64,000 nt of DNA from Gammaproteobacteria bacterium (GTDB lineage Bacteria; Pseudomonadota; Gammaproteobacteria; UBA6429; Thiohalophilaceae). The notes beneath the pieces were generated by a model. The model made no database searches. It was not told the DNA's origin and saw only the letters and a program-made list of their open reading frames with translations. A program made the translations under genes and the position numbers. This document shows positions 63,031 to 64,000 of the stretch, in pieces. Positions within the stretch are counted from its first letter, which is position 1. Each line of letters begins with the position of its first letter. The stretch spans positions 22,365 to 86,364 of the forward strand of contig JACQBC010000035.1 in assembly GCA_016194635.1 (NCBI GenBank), written 5' to 3'.

Positions 63031-63408
63031 ATGCACCCAGTATTTGCAAAAACATTCGGAGGATTATCGCCTCAATATTATTTCCGTCAATTATTTTTTG
63101 GATTTATTTTTCTAGTACTTATGCTGGTTTCAATGTTCCATAGTCAAAGTAGGCATCCTATGTCAATAGGTTATTTTACATTTCAAATCATGCTGCTAGT
63201 AATAAGTACCCTGTTGTACCCATATTCACGGTATGTGTATGAGAGTGTAATAAATTTTTTCATGGGCAATAACGTATTTTTTGTAAATGCATTCGTTATG
63301 CTTTTTGTGAAATTTCTAACAATGACATTGTGTTTTGCATTTGCTATATTCATTGCACCAATAGGTCTAGCATACCTGTACTATCATCACAGTAAGAACA
63401 ATGGCTAA
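63031..63408 (+). CDS. Small membrane protein (cassette 7)
   Basis: 125 residues with three to four hydrophobic helices (QLFFGFIFLVLMLVSMF, MLFVKFLTMTLCFAFAIFIA). It is Phe-rich; function unknown. AAGGAGAG lies before the ATG. Its stop codon TAA is part of the GGCTAAC box of the following attC, so the reading frame ends inside the recombination site. Confidence 0.7.
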   Translation: MHPVFAKTFGGLSPQYYFRQLFFGFIFLVLMLVSMFHSQSRHPMSIGYFTFQIMLLVISTLLYPYSRYVYESVINFFMGNNVFFVNAFVMLFVKFLTMTLCFAFAIFIAPIGLAYLYYHHSKNNG

Positions 63409-63465
63409 CCCTGTGCTCAAGCGGGACGCCGCAAAAACGCGGCGCCCCTTAGCTCCACGTTGAAG
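63403..63465 (+). other. attC site of cassette 7
   Basis: Boxes GGCTAAC (complement of GTTAGCC at 62995) and GTTGAAG. Inner arms CAAGCGGGACGCCG and CGGCGCCCCTTAGCTCC with an AAAAAC apex. Confidence 0.9.
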
Positions 63466-63535
63466 CTGTATAAAAACCCAGAAACCATCGACATTTTTTG
63501 ATAAAATGACGCGACTCCGCACTGAGTACTGCGCG

Positions 63536-64000
63536 ATGCCAAAATTCATACGGTACGATCCAAATCAAAGCAAAATGGTGGTGATTAATGACGCCGATCA
63601 GTTACAACCCGGTACCTTTGAGTTCGCCATCAATCACATCATCGACACCCAACTGGATCTAACAGTCTTTCATCCCCGCTATACGAACGAAAACGGCGGT
63701 AGACCGGCGTATGATCCGGCGATTCTGCTCAAGATAATTCTGTTTGCGTACTCCAAAGGGGTCACCTCCAGCCGCGAGATCGAATGGTGTTGCGAAACCA
63801 ACGTACTGTTTAAAGCCTTGTCGTGCGATACCGTGCCGCATTTCACCACCTTAGCCAGTTTTGTCAGCAGCCGACCCGAGGAAATCGAAGCGGTGTTTGA
63901 GCAGATTTTATTGATCTGCGATGAGCAAGGCTTATTGGGCAAAGAATTATTTGCGATCGACGGCTGCAAGATGCCCAGCAATGCCGCCAAGGAATGGTCG
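63536..64000 (+). CDS. IS1182-type transposase, N-terminal part (cut by window)
   Basis: The visible 155 residues are the DUF772-type N-terminal half of IS1182/IS5-like DDE transposases: LDLTVFHPRYTNENGGRPAY, ILLKIILFAYSKGVTSSREI, and FAIDGCKMPSNAAKEWS, which contains the first catalytic Asp. The start is the ATG at 63536. Only 70 bases separate it from the last attC, and GCTGTATAAAAACCC at 63465-63479 is the likely left terminus. The element closes the cassette array on the right in this window. Confidence 0.9.
   Translation, partial: MPKFIRYDPNQSKMVVINDADQLQPGTFEFAINHIIDTQLDLTVFHPRYTNENGGRPAYDPAILLKIILFAYSKGVTSSREIEWCCETNVLFKALSCDTVPHFTTLASFVSSRPEEIEAVFEQILLICDEQGLLGKELFAIDGCKMPSNAAKEWS

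Noticed and set aside
1..64000. tRNA or rRNA genes
   Set aside because: I looked for T-loop-like GGTTCGA/TTCGAATC patterns with matching acceptor stems and for rRNA motifs and saw none; a tRNA search program would settle this.

Overview
The window reads as chromosome of a deep-branching gammaproteobacterium. The main reason is synteny with the Escherichia coli 65-66 min region: glycine cleavage genes, ubiI-ubiH-pepP-ygfB on the minus strand, then zapA, 6S RNA and fau on the plus strand, with rpiA nearby. Other housekeeping blocks (pilT/pilU back to back with yggS-proC-yggT, gmd-fcl, a split gcvPA/gcvPB) fit a free-living, piliated Gram-negative. The large DUF3683-type FAD/FeS dehydrogenase and the porin style are frequent in beta- and deep gammaproteobacteria. 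I see no tRNA, rRNA or CRISPR array.

Layout. 1-8.6 kb (minus): a truncated chemotaxis-type signalling protein, then a glycine operon led by a tandem glycine riboswitch: lipA-gcvT-gcvH-gcvPA-tpx-gcvPB-dgkA-pfkB. The riboswitch senses glycine, LipA makes the lipoyl cofactor carried by GcvH, and GcvT/H/P degrade glycine. 8.7-14.4 kb (minus): CPA1-type antiporter, ubiI, ubiH, pepP, ygfB. 14.5-17.8 kb (plus): a ZapB-like coiled coil, zapA, 6S RNA, two large fold-back repeats, fau, an EVE-domain gene and a 40-residue Lys/Arg-rich protein absent from simple ORF calls. 17.8-24 kb: ilvA, rpiA, FAD/FeS dehydrogenase. 24.1-25.9 kb: a small toxin-antitoxin-like island bounded by a 109-bp direct repeat of the 5' end of the dehydrogenase gene. 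26-34 kb: porin, two tandem SEC-C/TPR/GT41 glycosyltransferases and convergent gmd-fcl, which make GDP-L-fucose. 34-41.7 kb: pilU-pilT, yggS-proC-yggT, a dynamin-like GTPase and a zinc-ribbon membrane protein.

From about 41.7 kb to the end the sequence is accessory. It starts with a decayed hicBA pair and a Crp/Fnr-nitroreductase-transporter-GNAT operon. Then come small detoxification-type genes, a ParE-type toxin-antitoxin pair, two HxlR regulators, a second methionine aminopeptidase and two broken SRPBCC genes. From 58.1 kb there is a clear integron gene-cassette array: five canonical attC sites bounding cassettes, plus one ORF-less mini-unit. The array ends at an IS1182-type transposase cut by the window edge. 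Isolated attC sites at 45.7 and 51.2 kb suggest cassettes once extended further left. No integron integrase lies in the window.

The most unusual signal is a family of three fold-back elements (15354-15490, 15603-15726, 46761-46882). Each has a homologous 57-58-nt core containing two short hairpins with AGGGA loops that resemble CsrA/RsmA sites. In each copy the core is enclosed by a 33-39-bp inverted repeat whose sequence is unrelated between copies.
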